From contig NZ_CP022163.1 in the NCBI RefSeq assembly GCF_002305855.1, forward strand, positions 2,046,292-2,110,291: DNA of 64,000 nt. The letters run 5' to 3'. Shown here piece by piece: positions 63,056-64,000 of the stretch. The translations under genes were made by a program, and so were the position numbers. How positions within the stretch are numbered: the first letter of the stretch is position 1; each line of letters starts with the position of its first letter. Under the pieces are notes generated by a model. It saw nothing but the letters and a program-made list of their open reading frames with translations. It was not told where the DNA came from and ran no database searches. The DNA is from Melittangium boletus DSM 14713 (lineage in GTDB: Bacteria; Myxococcota; Myxococcia; Myxococcales; Myxococcaceae).

Positions 63056-63639
63056 ATCAGGCGATGGAAAACCCTAAGCAGGACGCGCTGTTACCCGCTA
63101 TCGCCTTGATTCTCCTCGGGTTCGTCATCCCGTCCCGTCCCACGCCGTTCCCCCGTGTTCCGCCTCGAACCACGCTGGAGGGGCACACTGAGGGTACATG
63201 CAGCCCAACAGGGTAAAGCCGCTCATGGACGCGAGCGACCAGAGTTCCCCGGTCTACCGGGGCTCACAAGAGGTCCGTGGGAGCATAGCGGTAGCGTGTG
63301 CCCTGGCGAGGTATGGCTGGCAACCTGCTCAGCTGACTCCGGAACGAGTGCCCCACAGAGTGCGTGGTGTTGAGCCTCAAGCAGCAGTTGCCCACAACCC
63401 CCCGACTCCTGCCGGGCCCTCGTGGGAGGGCGGCCTGAGCCGACGTGCGTCCCAAGGGGCTGCATGGCCTCTACTCCGGGCCCCGCGCACAGCCCGGATG
63501 GCACCCGTCAGCGGCCCTCCTCGGCCCCTCTGCATCCTCCCTCCCCCTCAACAGGGAGCCATCCCTATTGAGCGTCACAGTCGCCGGTATTTGCATAGCG
63601 GCACGCTTACCCTGCGACTTACAGTGGATGCCCTCTACC
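63056..63639. other. Gene-free stretch with a diverged third repeat copy
   Basis: 584 bases without a supported gene. Positions about 63361-63570 share blocks with the tail at 58797-58960 (TGTTGAGCC..AAG, GCCGACGTG, CGCACAGCCC), so they look like an older, diverged copy of the same IS91-type 3' end. The rest shows nothing recognisable. Confidence 0.45.
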
Positions 63640-64000
63640 ATGTTTATTTACCTTCCAGTGGATGTATTCGGTCATCAAACGGGCCTGTGTTTTGCAGACG
63701 ACCATCCAGAGTGGGAGGGGTTACACCCCTCTTTGTATCAAGGTGAGCATCTATATGTACCGGACGATCAGTTCTGCGACGCGGCCATCGTCCCAGATGT
63801 AACCCTCCAGTACGACGGCCGCACATTCGTCTCTACGGAGCATCCCCCTGACCGGCGCGGAATCGTACTGCTACTGGAATCGCCCCATCGAGACGAATAT
63901 GAGCACCAGACTCGTCGGCAAGGCCGGATTGGGACATTCAGGCCTCGAGAACCGCTGTGGGGCAAGCGCGCCAATCTCTCATTCCTCCCGGACTTGCTAG
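63640..64000 (+). CDS. Partial hypothetical protein, atypical composition, runs off the window
   Basis: A frame of 120 codons, open to the last base. ATG at 63640 (MFIYLPVDVFGHQ) or the in-frame ATG at 63628. Base composition is clearly less GC-rich and codon use unlike the rest of the window, pointing to transfer. IVLLLESPHRDEYEHQ resembles an ESPHxxEY motif seen in some uracil-DNA-glycosylase-like hypothetical proteins, but I do not assign the family. No ribosome site is obvious. Confidence 0.5.
   Translation, partial: MFIYLPVDVFGHQTGLCFADDHPEWEGLHPSLYQGEHLYVPDDQFCDAAIVPDVTLQYDGRTFVSTEHPPDRRGIVLLLESPHRDEYEHQTRRQGRIGTFRPREPLWGKRANLSFLPDLL

Overview
The window is high-GC DNA of a predatory-type deltaproteobacterium (phylum Myxococcota, most likely suborder Cystobacterineae: Archangium, Cystobacter, Hyalangium or a relative). 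The evidence is the gene content: modular PKS genes, a giant Ser/Thr-kinase/ATPase/histidine-kinase hybrid, DUF2381 and DUF2019 families, a SitA-like lipoprotein polymorphic toxin, a myxobacterial-style terpene cluster, and strong GC3 bias that opens long antisense ORFs. The taxonomic call is inference; there is no rRNA gene in the window.

Layout. 1-8834: edge of a polyketide cluster. Two type I PKS genes on the minus strand carry a truncated, catalytically dead AT in one and essentially no AT in the other; the first-acting KS lacks a catalytic His. Divergent from them is an acyl-CoA-dehydrogenase/adenylation-enzyme pair that resembles the PltE/PltF (RedW/RedM) pair that turns proline into a pyrrole-2-carboxyl starter. 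8852-18781: mostly housekeeping and accessory genes (TtcA-TerB-PhnD-like operon, RNase D, Cys-rich small protein, DUF2339 membrane protein, MFS efflux pump, M32 carboxypeptidase, hypothetical). 18898-26545: a compact candidate conflict/signalling system: CHAT protease fused to a SIR2-like domain, a translationally coupled membrane-anchored nSTAND NTPase with 15 near-identical WD40 repeats, a divergently transcribed pair of a second caspase-fold protein and a small protein of unknown function. 26551-34812: frameshifted exported protein, 1758-aa hybrid kinase, Tat-exported amidohydrolase. 35092-41233: type I secretion trio (ABC with degenerate peptidase-like N-terminus, HlyD, TolC-like) plus a hypothetical protein.

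41286-48667: a terpenoid cluster. P450, class I terpene synthase and a GT1 glycosyltransferase are translationally coupled with 4-bp overlaps, flanked by a second P450, a GT2-type glycosyltransferase and an LCM-type methyltransferase; the expected product is an oxidised, glycosylated terpene. 49047-52413: GNAT, hypothetical, degenerate remnant, and a MarR-FAD monooxygenase operon.

52668-64000: a mosaic accessory region. It holds a gene broken by an in-frame TGA, a SitA-like toxin with DUF2019-type immunity protein, two frameshifted genes (DUF2381 and its usual partner), an IS21 IstA/IS91-type transposase chimera, and a TetR-pirin-NmrA-SDR cassette bracketed by direct repeats that look like IS91-type 3' ends. 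The whole 53.7-63.06 kb stretch is bracketed by two copies of a tRNA-like 3' end, each with a matching inward-lying pair of TTTGGTCC motifs, as expected for attL/attR of an integrated element whose integrase is not visible here.
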